Positions 53,044-62,670 of a DNA stretch of 64,000 bases are shown here, piece by piece; position 1 is the first letter of the stretch; the number at the start of each line of letters is the position of its first letter. The notes beneath the pieces are model-generated. The model worked only from the letters and a program-made list of their open reading frames with translations. It was not told where the DNA came from and made no database searches. This stretch comes from WJMT01 sp964599635 (GTDB taxonomy: Bacteria > Acidobacteriota > Aminicenantia > Aminicenantales > Aminicenantaceae): contig CAZRGM010000006.1 of NCBI GenBank assembly GCA_964599635.1, positions 1 through 64,000 on the forward strand. Reading direction: 5' to 3'. The translations under genes and the position numbers were made by a program.

Positions 53044-54897
53044 TTATTTGTCAATATAGCCAAGGGTTCTTAATTTTTCAAGCATCTCTTCTGAGATTTT
53101 TTCTTCTCTGCGGTTTCTTCTTTTTACTCTATCCATTTCTTCCAAGATCTGTTTAAGATAGTCAAACAGCTCCTGTTTTGGCTTGATGTTTTTAGAGAAA
53201 AGGTTCTTTGTCTCTTGGGGGTCTTTCTCCAGATTGTAAAGTTCTACGGGAGAGTCTATGTTTGGAGGAGGATATTTAAAATATTTATATGTTTCTGGGG
53301 TATATTTTTTATTGAAGATGATTTTATATTGATCCTGGATGACAGCTATTTTCCCAGGTAATAATTCAAACGGTTTGAATTTATATATAGATGACACGAT
53401 GGGTCTATGAAGACTTTTGGGGCTTTTTATGAGCGGGATAAGAGAATCTCCTCTAATGTCACTAGAATATTTGATCCCATAGAAATCCATTATGGTGGGG
53501 AGGACATCTTGAAGGCTGACATTAGCTTCTATTTTTTTACCTTTGAAGCTTTGTTCTGGAAATTTTATTACCAAGGGAACTCTGATCTGCTCATTGTATA
53601 AGTCAGAACCGTGGGCCCATCTTTTGTGTTCGAAAAATTCTTCCCCATGGTCTGAAAGCAAAATAATCATGGAATTTTGGTAAAAGTTGTGGTTTTTTAA
53701 AAAACTGATAAATTCTCCAAAATAGTGGTCAAAACTCAAGATCTCTGCATCATACAGTGCTTTGATGTCTTCTTCAAAATCATCATTTGTTTTTTTGAAT
53801 ATGCATCGATTTCCTCCAAGGTCTGTGTTAAAATCAAATTTTTTTAACGCTGTTTCTCTAGGTATTTGATCTAAAAATTCTGGGGGCGCATTATGGGGAG
53901 CGTGGACATGATAGGTATGAAGAAAGTAAAAGGCTTTTGGGAATTCTGATTCTGTTAATTTATTTTTTGCTTCTTCGAACATTACAGCAGAAGCTTTTGT
54001 GGAATAAAGATCGTTATTGCTCCAGTAAAGGTCAAATCCTCTGTAAAACCCGAAAAGGGCATCTACCTTGACTCCGCCGTTGTAACTTATGTTGATAAAC
54101 TCTTTGGAGATATTTTCAGGGAAAAAGGGAATATCATAAGAAAGAGGAACGATTGAAGGGGGCTTGGTTTGTATGAGCTTTTGATTTTTTATTTGATATT
54201 CTGCCCGTTCTTCCACTTGGTGTTCGTGTTCATGAAGAGAGGTGAACAGACTCATATGAGAAGTCACTGTCCAGGATGAGTTTGAGAATGCATTTTGAAA
54301 AACAACAGAGTCTTTTGCAAATTTTTCTATATTGGGTGTTGTTTTTCGGTCATATCCATAAAGGCTCATATGAAGAGAGCTTAAGGTGTCCACAGAAATC
54401 AGGAATACGTTGGTTCTTTTCTCCGTGGGAAGAGATTTATATATGATGGGTTTTGAAAATATGATATCCAAGCCGTCCTGATTTTGGATGATTATATCCT
54501 GATTTTTTTTTAGGTTTAGACTGAAGTTAACATCATTGAAGCCTTTTTCTAATGGAACGGACAGTTCTTGTTTCTGCTTGGATTGTTTTTCTGAATTTTC
54601 GGTTGTTATGAAAAGCTTCCCTTTTTTATCGGAAATGCAACTCAAATTGATATTTAAATCCCCTGAGAGTGGGCTTTTTATGGTCATGGAACTGCTTTTT
54701 GTTTCGAATCGGAAGGTTACAAATTTTTGATGATAGTAAATATGATTATTTTTGTCTTTTTTTAATGAGTTGACAGGGATATCTTTAGTTTTCTTTAATT
54801 CGCTCTCTGCTCTATAGAAGGCTTGTTTTTTGACGCAGCCCGGGAGGATAAAGAGAGACATTATCCATAGAAAAATAAGCAGCTTTTTAATTTCCAT
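53044..54897 (-). CDS. Sulfatase-fold lipoprotein with Thr in the nucleophile position
   Basis: A 617-residue lipoprotein: signal with lipobox ILPGC (Cys21), a 140-residue beta-rich N-domain, and an alkaline-phosphatase/sulfatase domain from about 163. Metal residues lie in FLISVDTLSSLHMSLYGY and ILLSDHGEEFFEH. The nucleophile region reads SNSSWTVTSHMSLFTS, with Thr210 where sulfatases have Cys/Ser, as in the SSWTxPSH subgroup. The C-terminus is helical (EEMDRVKRRNRREEKISEEM). Likely a periplasmic hydrolase or transferase of phosphate or sulfate esters. 30 bases separate it from the GT9 gene; the gap carries a repeat-end fragment TGAATAGGTCAGG. Confidence 0.83.
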   Translation of the reverse strand: MEIKKLLIFLWIMSLFILPGCVKKQAFYRAESELKKTKDIPVNSLKKDKNNHIYYHQKFVTFRFETKSSSMTIKSPLSGDLNINLSCISDKKGKLFITTENSEKQSKQKQELSVPLEKGFNDVNFSLNLKKNQDIIIQNQDGLDIIFSKPIIYKSLPTEKRTNVFLISVDTLSSLHMSLYGYDRKTTPNIEKFAKDSVVFQNAFSNSSWTVTSHMSLFTSLHEHEHQVEERAEYQIKNQKLIQTKPPSIVPLSYDIPFFPENISKEFINISYNGGVKVDALFGFYRGFDLYWSNNDLYSTKASAVMFEEAKNKLTESEFPKAFYFLHTYHVHAPHNAPPEFLDQIPRETALKKFDFNTDLGGNRCIFKKTNDDFEEDIKALYDAEILSFDHYFGEFISFLKNHNFYQNSMIILLSDHGEEFFEHKRWAHGSDLYNEQIRVPLVIKFPEQSFKGKKIEANVSLQDVLPTIMDFYGIKYSSDIRGDSLIPLIKSPKSLHRPIVSSIYKFKPFELLPGKIAVIQDQYKIIFNKKYTPETYKYFKYPPPNIDSPVELYNLEKDPQETKNLFSKNIKPKQELFDYLKQILEEMDRVKRRNRREEKISEEMLEKLRTLGYIDK

Positions 54898-55057
54898 TTT
54901 AGATTTTTATTGTCAATTGAAATCCAACACTCATACTAGCATAGAAAATAGCGCACAGTAAATAGGCAATAGGATTCCGGATTGAGTTGACAAATGAATT
55001 CTTGAGTGGCAAACTTGACTAAAATCAATGAACCGTTCAGATCATTATTTCATTCAT

Positions 55058-56854
55058 ATGAAGAGACTCCTGTTTATTCTCATCTTTATTTCCATCTTTT
55101 ATTCCCTTTATTTGGCCGGGAGCATTCATTTTACGAATGTAACGCAGAAGTATAATGTAGGAGGGTACAGCTATTTTGGGGGTCACGGGATTTGCTGGGT
55201 CGATGTTAATTATGACGGGCTTCTGGATTTATATATCAAAAACCATAAGAACAGAGGCGAACTCTGTGTCGAAAACACCCTGTATATAAATTATGGGGGT
55301 ACGTTTGTAGATGAAGGTTTGTCACGCGGCGTGGCAGATGCTTATCCATTTGGGACTCATGGAGCTGTTTTTGCTGATCTGGATAATGACAAGGATTTTG
55401 ATTTGTTTTCCACCACCACTTATGAAGGAATAAGCCCTGCCTATAATCATATATATGAAAATGATGGAACCGGCTATTTCCAGGATATTAGTGAGAATAT
55501 TTCTCCTTCTCAAGACAGAGATACTTTTTCTAGAGGAGTGGCAGCCGCAGATTTTGATGGAGATGGAGACATAGACTTGTATTTTTCAAATCCTTTATCT
55601 GAAGTAGATTATTTAAGTACTGAGCCTTCCCCTCCTCAGAAGCTAAAGAATTTTTATATAAACAACGGAGACGGAACCTTTACATGGGAATACCGGGGGA
55701 TAGACTGGAATGGATTTGTTCAGGGAGTGAGCGCTGTGGATATTGATCAAGACGGACATATCGACATAGCAGAGGCCAAATGGGCTCCACCCTCCACTAT
55801 CTATCTCAATGATGGAAATGGTTATTTCTATAAAGCTGGAGCCAGTTTGGGCCTCCCTTTATCCATTAATGTCAGAGATAATGGTATGACTTTTGCTGAC
55901 TTTGATAATGACGGAGATTTGGATCTTTGTGTTATAGGGAACAACAGGATTGCTTTATATAAAAACCAGGATGGGTTTTTTCAGAAGTATTCAGAAATGG
56001 TTACCTCAGGAAAAAAATCTGGCTTCCACTGCTGCTTTGGGGATTTTGACCATGATGGAGACCTTGACCTATATGAGTCAGGAGGAAATTTCTACCAGAA
56101 TGATGGGCAGGGAAATTTCTCTTTTGCGTCTATCAATGTAAGTGCGCTGATATCCTCTATAGCTACAGGTGATCCAAGATCAAGTGCCTTAGGTGATTTT
56201 GATAGTGACGGAGATCTGGATATTTATATCACCGACAGAATAAAACATAATGTTCTTTTAAGGAATGATGTGGATGATTCGAACTGGATCCAAGTTGAGA
56301 TTCTTTCGGATCAAACAGGTGGGGTAGGAGGGATAGGCGCCAAACTCCGTTTGTATGAGGCTGGACATCTCGGAGAACCTGGATTTTTAAAAGGATTTCG
56401 TGAATTGACTGGGGAGTACGGATACTTAGCCCAGGATATGCCTGCAGCCCATTTTGGGGTGAATCATTCATTAAAATATGACTTGCTAATTGAATTTTTA
56501 AATGGTGAACAGAGAACTCTCAGCAGTATCACACCAGGCCAGAAAATTCAAACAGCCTATATTCTGCCTCCGTTGAACTTAAGTGGAGAAAGAAAGCTGA
56601 ATAAGGCTCTCTTTTACTATGAGAATATTATTCAGCTTAATTGGAGTGCTAATTCAGGTAATAAAGATATTGTAAAGTACAGGATTTATAAAATCGAACC
56701 ATGGAGAAAGTTCGAATATATCGACGAAGTGGCTGCAGATATTTTTGTTTACCATCTGAGAGATACGTCTAATGATGTTAAATATATATTTGCCGTGGCT
56801 GCAGTGAACAGCCAAAATATTGAGGGGGCTCCCGCTTATATAATTTTAGAGTGA
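55058..56854 (+). CDS. Secreted FG-GAP/VCBS-repeat protein with ASPIC/UnbV and FN3-like domain
   Basis: A 598-residue exported protein. The signal peptide is MKRLLFILIFISIFYSLYL. Several calcium-binding FG-GAP/VCBS repeats follow (DFDGDGDIDLYF, DIDQDGHIDIAEA, DFDNDGDLDLCV, DFDHDGDLDLYES, DFDSDGDLDIYI), forming a beta-propeller. An ASPIC/UnbV segment covers about 415-520 and a fibronectin-III-like tail about 520-598. It resembles CRTAC1-type proteins, probably surface-exposed and binding calcium and a polymer. An ATG at 55028 would add 10 residues; neither start has a ribosome site. The next gene starts 1 base after its stop. Confidence 0.85.
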   Translation: MKRLLFILIFISIFYSLYLAGSIHFTNVTQKYNVGGYSYFGGHGICWVDVNYDGLLDLYIKNHKNRGELCVENTLYINYGGTFVDEGLSRGVADAYPFGTHGAVFADLDNDKDFDLFSTTTYEGISPAYNHIYENDGTGYFQDISENISPSQDRDTFSRGVAAADFDGDGDIDLYFSNPLSEVDYLSTEPSPPQKLKNFYINNGDGTFTWEYRGIDWNGFVQGVSAVDIDQDGHIDIAEAKWAPPSTIYLNDGNGYFYKAGASLGLPLSINVRDNGMTFADFDNDGDLDLCVIGNNRIALYKNQDGFFQKYSEMVTSGKKSGFHCCFGDFDHDGDLDLYESGGNFYQNDGQGNFSFASINVSALISSIATGDPRSSALGDFDSDGDLDIYITDRIKHNVLLRNDVDDSNWIQVEILSDQTGGVGGIGAKLRLYEAGHLGEPGFLKGFRELTGEYGYLAQDMPAAHFGVNHSLKYDLLIEFLNGEQRTLSSITPGQKIQTAYILPPLNLSGERKLNKALFYYENIIQLNWSANSGNKDIVKYRIYKIEPWRKFEYIDEVAADIFVYHLRDTSNDVKYIFAVAAVNSQNIEGAPAYIILE

Positions 56855-56855
56855 T

Positions 56856-57455
56856 ATGATGAAGAAAAGATTTTTTTTTATTTTTTTGATGATCATTTTG
56901 CTATTTAATTTTCTTTTGGCTGAACATAAAGAACTGAAAAACTCAAGGCTTTCTGTTTCAGGAGGTGCCTATTTTACGAAGGATGATGTCTTTAAACAAG
57001 TATATGGAAATTCTGCCTGGATTTTTTGCGGAGGATATTCATACAGACTTCCGTTTTTATTAAAGAATCATATAGAAGTAGGATTAGATTATAGATTTTT
57101 ATCGGATAAAGGTGAATTAACAGTTACTAAAGAGCCAGTTGAATTAATGATATCTGATGTTACCTTGTCTTTAAGATACCTTTTTGATCTAAACAAATTT
57201 ATTTTATTTTTAGGTCCTGGTGTTGATTACCTTGAATATAAGGAAAAATATCCTCCAACCTTTCCGGTTAGCTCCACCAAAGGTTCTGTTTTTGGCTTTA
57301 GCTTCCAGGGAGGATGTTATTTTGATTTTTCTTCTTCTCTAGGAGTTAAGTTATTCACTTTATACTGCAGTGCCCATGCTGAAGAGGAGACTGTGAAGGC
57401 CGATTTAGGGGGATTAGGGGTGAAATTAGGTCTCGTTTATAGATTTAATTTTTAA
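56856..57455 (+). CDS. Small outer-membrane beta-barrel protein
   Basis: A 199-residue exported protein with a signal peptide (about 1-22), then amphipathic strands ending in aromatic residues (LSVSGGAYF, GGYSYRLPF, VGLDYRFLS, VTLSLRYLFDL, LGPGVDYLEY, VKLFTLYC) and a C-terminal LVYRFNF, the typical barrel terminus. Probably an eight-stranded OmpW/OmpA-like barrel. It begins 1 base after the VCBS protein's stop, so they are coupled. Function unknown. Confidence 0.78.
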   Translation: MMKKRFFFIFLMIILLFNFLLAEHKELKNSRLSVSGGAYFTKDDVFKQVYGNSAWIFCGGYSYRLPFLLKNHIEVGLDYRFLSDKGELTVTKEPVELMISDVTLSLRYLFDLNKFILFLGPGVDYLEYKEKYPPTFPVSSTKGSVFGFSFQGGCYFDFSSSLGVKLFTLYCSAHAEEETVKADLGGLGVKLGLVYRFNF

Positions 57456-57486
57456 TCACCATCTCTAAAAAAGAAAGGATGAGCAG

Positions 57487-58344
57487 ATGAATAAAACAGC
57501 AAAATTCACTCTTATTATTTTTTTCTTTTATTGTCTATGTCTCAATGCATTTGGGGATAGAAAAGATAATATTTTTCAACTTGGAAGCGAACTTCAGGAG
57601 CAAGCGTCCTTATTGGCTGAAAACAGTCATAAACATTTTGAAGGATGGAATGGAGTGATTACGGATCAGGAACAAGCTGTCCTGTTCAAGACAGAAGCTT
57701 TTTCAGCCTCATGCCAGCTTTTTCTGAAATTAACGGCTCAAAGCTCGGCTTACTTCAAAGCCGGTTATTTGAGAACCAACCTGTACAATGCGTTTATCTA
57801 TCTCTCTCGTTCCTTTAGGGAACTGGAACAAGAAATGACTAAAGCGAGGGTGCTTCCCTATCAAGTTTCAAGATGTAGAGAAATATTAGAGAGAATGGAT
57901 TATGAGTTCTCCAGATGGCCTTCAAGAGATAATCTTGCCTATCTTCATAGAAAATACATAAAGGCCCGTGATGATACGGTTTATATGATCGAAAGAAGAG
58001 GCCCTGCGGATTATGTTAGGAGAGCTTTTAAAGACCTTGAAAGCCTATATTATTTTAATTACAGCATTGGAAGAGAAAAAGAACCCTGGGATTACCTTGA
58101 AGAAATATCTGAAGAAACTCTCATGAAGATGGATCAGGGACCCATGATCGAACTGAGTTTTGAGGGCTGCCTGGTCATGGAAAAAAGCACTCGTTCTAAT
58201 CGGTCAGTTTATCTCATAGAGAATGGAAAAAAGAGAGGAGTGACTTCTCCCAGAGTTCTGGAACGCCTTGGGGGTTGGGATAGGGTTTATGAAGTTCCCA
58301 GAGAAGTGATTGAGAAGTATCCCGAGGGCCAGCCTATTAAATAA
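57487..58344 (+). CDS. Exported protein with C-terminal YLIENGKKR motif
   Basis: A 285-residue protein: signal peptide (about 5-22), a helical domain (about 30-215), and a C-terminal module SVYLIENGKKRGVTSPRVLE ... GWDRVYEVPREVIEKYPEG. This module resembles a short domain seen repeatedly in secreted cell-surface proteins of many bacteria, where a K(K)R and a Gly-Trp-Asp follow the YLI strand. AAAGGATGAG ribosome site. It follows the barrel gene by 31 bases and is the last of a three-gene secretome unit. Function unknown. Confidence 0.72.
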   Translation: MNKTAKFTLIIFFFYCLCLNAFGDRKDNIFQLGSELQEQASLLAENSHKHFEGWNGVITDQEQAVLFKTEAFSASCQLFLKLTAQSSAYFKAGYLRTNLYNAFIYLSRSFRELEQEMTKARVLPYQVSRCREILERMDYEFSRWPSRDNLAYLHRKYIKARDDTVYMIERRGPADYVRRAFKDLESLYYFNYSIGREKEPWDYLEEISEETLMKMDQGPMIELSFEGCLVMEKSTRSNRSVYLIENGKKRGVTSPRVLERLGGWDRVYEVPREVIEKYPEGQPIK

Positions 58345-58361
58345 GTCATTATAAGAGTATC

Positions 58362-58705
58362 TTGAGAAAATTCTGGGCATGGCTTGTGCTCCCTTCAGAT
58401 TTTTAACGCCCTTCTTCTTCGTTTTTCTCGGCGGTTTCGTAACTCCCCCCGTCCGTCAAAGACAGTAAATGGTTAATGGAAAATGGTTAATGGTTTTTTC
58501 AATTTATAATTTACCATTCACAATTCACGATATTTTCTTCAAAGTCGCTTCAGCCACACCTGAATTTTTCTATATAAAAAGATAGTGAAGAATTATTGAA
58601 AACAACATAATTTAAGATTTTAATAGATTTACTTGAAAAAATCATGCCTATCGCTGAAAATGAAACAATAATAAAAACATGGCCATTTTTTTTATGGATA
58701 GCTCA
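58362..58705. repeat. Mosaic intergenic repeat, copy 10 with hairpin module
   Basis: It holds GGCTTGTGCTCCCTTCAG, a GC-rich block (TCTCGGCGGTTTCGTAACTC then CCCCCGTCCG) equal to the reverse complement of 39955-40015, an AATGGTTAATGG tandem and its inverted partner ACCATTCACAATTCAC (58465-58530), and an R-end module CATGCCTATCGCTGAAAATG...GGCCATTTTTTTTATGGATAGCTCAG. No protein gene is visible. Confidence 0.75.
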
Positions 58706-58740
58706 GTTAAATGATTTCAGGTAAATATAAGGAGGAAAAC

Positions 58741-59874
58741 ATGTCTTATGCAACCAGAGAGGATGTTGAAAGAAAATTAAAAAGTGGTTGGGAGCCAGAA
58801 TACTTCAATGTTCCAGAACCGGTTGACGAAAAAGAGCTTATTCAAACTCCCTACGGAGAAAAATTGAATCCCTACATGAAAATTGTGGTGACAGGAGGAG
58901 GAGGTTTTATAGGCGGTGCCCTAATAAGATATCTTAAAGAAAAAGGTTTCAAAAATATTGTCGCAGCAGATATCAAGCCATTGCATGAGTGGTACCAGAC
59001 CGCAGAGGGAGTAGAGAATCACTGTCTTGACCTCAGGGAATATAAAAACTGTTTGGATTTAGTTCAAGGAGCGGTGGAGGTTTATAATTTTGCTGCAGAT
59101 ATGGGGGGGATGGGATTTATTGAGACCCACAGAGTGGATTGTTTGATAAACTCAAGTCGAATCAACGACAACATGCTGGATGCTTCATGGAGAGCTGGGG
59201 CTACCAGATATTTTTTCTCATCTTCTGCCTGTGCTTACAACACCAATCTCCAGCAGAAGCATGATGTTCTGGGACTTAAAGAAGGCGATGCTTATCCGGC
59301 TGATGCGGAGAGAGGATATGGATGGGAAAAATTAATCGCTGAGCAAAAATGCCAGGAGATGTTTATTGAGAAAGGCTTGGAGACTCATATTGCCCGATTC
59401 CACAATGTGTATGGACCCTACGGAACATGGGACGGAGGGCGTGAGAAAGCCCCGGCTGCCTTGGCCCGTAAAATCATTGCGGTTATGGAAGGGGATCAGG
59501 ATCATATCTTGATTTGGGGAGATGGCAAACAAAAAAGAAGTTTTATGTATATCGATGACTGTGTGGAAGGAGTCTTCCGACTGATGCATAATCTAAATGC
59601 CACGGCTACTCCTTTGAACATCGGCTCTGAAGAAATGATCTCTGTGAATGAATTGGTAGATATCATTGAAGATATATTCGATATCAGAGTCAAGCGCGAA
59701 TACGACACATCAAAACCGCAGGGAGTTGTTGGACGAAACAGCGATAACACCATGATTCGAAAATATTTGGACTGGGAGCCAAGCATTCCTTTTGCTGAAG
59801 GAATGATGCCCACTTGTGAGTGGATCAGAAAACAGTACAGGGACCGGAAAGCTGGGAAAAGGATTCTCAGTTAG
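58741..59874 (+). CDS. NAD-dependent epimerase, GDP-mannose 3,5-epimerase-like
   Basis: A 377-residue extended short-chain dehydrogenase. The Rossmann motif VVTGGGGFIGGALI starts near 49 and SSSACAYNT lies near 162. The catalytic Tyr/Lys are in RGYGWEKLIAEQ (YxxxK) near 195, and ARFHNVYGPYGTWDGGREKAP is typical of GDP-mannose 3,5-epimerases, which make GDP-L-galactose/gulose. AAGGAGG precedes the ATG at 58741; the longer frame to 58711 has no signal. It lies 29 bases before a sugar permease, so a sugar-nucleotide or monosaccharide theme is likely. Confidence 0.85.
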   Translation: MSYATREDVERKLKSGWEPEYFNVPEPVDEKELIQTPYGEKLNPYMKIVVTGGGGFIGGALIRYLKEKGFKNIVAADIKPLHEWYQTAEGVENHCLDLREYKNCLDLVQGAVEVYNFAADMGGMGFIETHRVDCLINSSRINDNMLDASWRAGATRYFFSSSACAYNTNLQQKHDVLGLKEGDAYPADAERGYGWEKLIAEQKCQEMFIEKGLETHIARFHNVYGPYGTWDGGREKAPAALARKIIAVMEGDQDHILIWGDGKQKRSFMYIDDCVEGVFRLMHNLNATATPLNIGSEEMISVNELVDIIEDIFDIRVKREYDTSKPQGVVGRNSDNTMIRKYLDWEPSIPFAEGMMPTCEWIRKQYRDRKAGKRILS

Positions 59875-59903
59875 AAAAAGAAAGAGTTCAGAAAAAATCT
59901 TTG

Positions 59904-61238
59904 ATGGCCAAGAGTAAAAAAAACATAACCGCTCATATTGTTGAGAAGAAATATCTCTTCCCTTTTATACTCATCACCAGCTGCTTTGCCCTTTGGGGAT
60001 TTGCTAATGATGTGACAAATCCCATGGTCAAGGCCTTTTCAAAAATCTTAATGATGAGCAATTTCCAGGGATCCCTCGTCCAGTTTGCTTTTTATGGAGG
60101 CTATTTTTTCATGGCTTTTCCTGCAGCCATGTTTATCAGAAAATATAATTATAAATCAGGGATTTTAGTGGGACTGGGCTTGTACGCTACAGGTGCTTTT
60201 TTATTCATACCTGCCAGCATGCTTCAGGTTTTTGGAGTGTTTCTCATTTCCTATTTCATACTGACCTGCGGGCTCTCTTTTTTAGAGACCACAGCCAATC
60301 CCTATATCCTTTCCATGGGAGATGAAGAAACCGCAACCAGGCGGTTAAATTTTGCCCAGGCATTTAATCCCATAGGTTCCCTTATCGGGATGTTCACAGC
60401 TCAGTCTCTTATTTTAGCCCGGCTCAATCCGGCTGAAAAAGTTCAGAGAGCCGCCATGGATCCTAAACAACTAAAAGCTGTGACATCAAGTGATTTGAAT
60501 ATTATCCGGGCTCCTTATGTGGCTGTTGCTTTTGTGATTCTGGTTGTGCTGGCTCTTATTGCTTTGAGCCGTATGCCCACCAAGGATGAAGGAGAGCATA
60601 AAATACGACTTTTTCACACTTTAAATAAATTGATACACAACAAGAAGTATATTCATGGGGTCGCGGCACAGTTCTTTTATGTGGCGGCTCAAATTATGTG
60701 CTGGACTTTTATCATTCACTACGGCACCGAACTTTTCACTTCTCCGAAATACGGGATGTCAGTCCAAAAAGCCGAGGTTTTGTCCCAGAAATACAACATT
60801 GTGGCCATGGTTATTTTTTGTGTGAGTCGATTCCTGTTCACTTATTTACTTAAGTATATGAGAGCAGGGAAGCTGCTTATGATTTTGGCGGTTGCTGGTA
60901 TGGTCTTAACGTTGAGTGTGATATTCTCACCTGGGATGATTGGCCTCATCAGTTTAGTAGGAATATCCGCCTGCATGTCTTTGATGTTTCCCACCATCTA
61001 CGGAATTTCTCTTAAAGGATTGAGAAATGATGATGCAAAAATAGGAGCAGCGGGCCTCATCATGGCTATACTCGGAGGTTCTGTGATGCCCCCTCTTCAG
61101 GGTGCTATCATTGACCTTGGGAAAATTGGGATTCTTTCAGGGGTGAGAGCCTCTTTTATTCTCACCTTAATCTGCTTTGGAGTCATTTCTCATTTTGGTA
61201 GAAAAACTTATAAGGTGTACCAAAAAATGAATCAATAA
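59904..61238 (+). CDS. MFS sugar permease, FucP-like
   Basis: A 444-residue, 12-helix inner-membrane permease of the fucose/glucose/galactose:H+ symporter group (FucP/GluP). It has FILITSCFALWGFANDVTNP near 18-38, the conserved FAFYGGYFFMAFPAAMFIRKY-type stretch (QFAFYGGYFFMAFPAAMF), LGLYATGAFLFIPAS, SFLETTANPYILSMG and RLNFAQAFNPIGSL near 148-180. The start is an ATG 29 bases after the epimerase stop; the longer frame begins inside that gene. The sugar is not predictable. Confidence 0.85.
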   Translation: MAKSKKNITAHIVEKKYLFPFILITSCFALWGFANDVTNPMVKAFSKILMMSNFQGSLVQFAFYGGYFFMAFPAAMFIRKYNYKSGILVGLGLYATGAFLFIPASMLQVFGVFLISYFILTCGLSFLETTANPYILSMGDEETATRRLNFAQAFNPIGSLIGMFTAQSLILARLNPAEKVQRAAMDPKQLKAVTSSDLNIIRAPYVAVAFVILVVLALIALSRMPTKDEGEHKIRLFHTLNKLIHNKKYIHGVAAQFFYVAAQIMCWTFIIHYGTELFTSPKYGMSVQKAEVLSQKYNIVAMVIFCVSRFLFTYLLKYMRAGKLLMILAVAGMVLTLSVIFSPGMIGLISLVGISACMSLMFPTIYGISLKGLRNDDAKIGAAGLIMAILGGSVMPPLQGAIIDLGKIGILSGVRASFILTLICFGVISHFGRKTYKVYQKMNQ

Positions 61239-61284
61239 GATAAATGAGGAAGAAATATTTCATGAGGCTCATTTTTTTCTTTTT

Positions 61285-62670
61285 TTACCGCCAGTGGGTG
61301 AGAACCGGCCATATTAACAAAAGCAGGGATAAGACAAAAAAGAATATCTGCATAGGGAGATTCCATTTAAACCATTTTTCGTAGGGAATCTTTGCCATGG
61401 CTAACGTTCCGATAGTTACTCCTGAAGTAGGGATGATCATGTTCGTGAATCCATCCCCAAATTGATAGGCTAGAACCGCGGTTTGGCGGGTGATACCTGA
61501 AAGGTCGGCAAGTTGTGACATAATGGGCATCGTGAGAGCCGCTTTTGTGGAACCTGAGGGGATAAAAAAATTGAAGATGATCTGAATGATGTACTGAAAA
61601 TATGCGGCTAGAATACCGGGAAGCTTAGATACGGAAGATGCCATACTGAAAAGAATGGTATCCATAACATTCCCTTGTTCAAGAATGACAATAATTCCTC
61701 CTACGAATCCTAGGATAAGAGCAGCTGAAATCATTTCCTTACATCCTTCGAGGAAGGAATGGGCCATTTCATTCATTCCCTCTCCAGCGATGATGGCACT
61801 CAGAAGGCCCATGGCTAAAAACAATCCAGCGATTTCTTTTATATACCATTTAAAGAAGATGACTCCCACGATCATAAACACAATACCTAGAAGCAGAATG
61901 ACCAGACAGGAAGCATGTCTCCATGTGAATTGATTTGCAAATTCCTGCTTTTCTATAAACTCCTTTCGCCTTTTCTTGTCATACTCATACATAATGCTTT
62001 TTTGGGGATTTTTCTTTATTTTGATGGCATAGACCATGACCCAGATTATGGTAAAGGCTGTCACCAAAATCCATATAAGGACTCGATATCCTAATCCAGA
62101 GACGGGTTTTATGTCGGATATTTTCTGAGCTATCTGCAGAGTGAAAGGATTGATAAAGGCCCCGGCAAATCCAACGCCGGCAGCCAGAAAAGAAAGACAT
62201 ATTCCAACAATAGAATCATATCCCAGACTGATCGCCAAAGGGACAAAGATCAATACAAAAGGCATGGCTTCTTCACACATCCCGAAAACCGCTCCGAATA
62301 AAGAGAAAATAGTCATCACAATAGGGATGACCAGCAATTCTCTTCCCTTCAGTATCTTCACCAGTTTTCCGATTCCTGCATTGATGGTTCCGGTTTCATT
62401 TATCATATAAAAAGCTCCTCCTACGATGAATATGAAACCTATGATTTCTGCCAATTTAATAAAACCTTTTAAAGGAGCGGTAAAGATCTCTAATATTTGG
62501 GGATTGGATTCTTTTTTTTCATAAGTCCCCTCCACCACGACGGTTCTTTGGGTGTTGTTGATTTCTACCTGTTTTCTTTCATAACTCCCGCCGGGAAGGA
62601 ACCAGGTTAATGCCGCAGAAAAGAGGATAAGAAAAAAGACAATCACGAAGACATTTGGTATTTTTTTCAT
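61285..62670 (-). CDS. YfcC-family carrier (anaerobic C4-dicarboxylate carrier-like)
   Basis: A 461-residue membrane protein with about 12-13 helices of the YfcC/DcuC-like group. Typical parts are FFLILFSAALTWFLPGGSYER near 11, GAVFGMCEEAMPFVLIF, GVGFAGAFINPFTLQIAQ, and FFIPSGSTKAALTMPIMSQL near 374. Members move dicarboxylates or amino acids; the cargo is unknown. Good AGGAG ribosome site. Convergent with the sugar permease gene. Confidence 0.83.
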   Translation of the reverse strand: MKKIPNVFVIVFFLILFSAALTWFLPGGSYERKQVEINNTQRTVVVEGTYEKKESNPQILEIFTAPLKGFIKLAEIIGFIFIVGGAFYMINETGTINAGIGKLVKILKGRELLVIPIVMTIFSLFGAVFGMCEEAMPFVLIFVPLAISLGYDSIVGICLSFLAAGVGFAGAFINPFTLQIAQKISDIKPVSGLGYRVLIWILVTAFTIIWVMVYAIKIKKNPQKSIMYEYDKKRRKEFIEKQEFANQFTWRHASCLVILLLGIVFMIVGVIFFKWYIKEIAGLFLAMGLLSAIIAGEGMNEMAHSFLEGCKEMISAALILGFVGGIIVILEQGNVMDTILFSMASSVSKLPGILAAYFQYIIQIIFNFFIPSGSTKAALTMPIMSQLADLSGITRQTAVLAYQFGDGFTNMIIPTSGVTIGTLAMAKIPYEKWFKWNLPMQIFFFVLSLLLLIWPVLTHWR

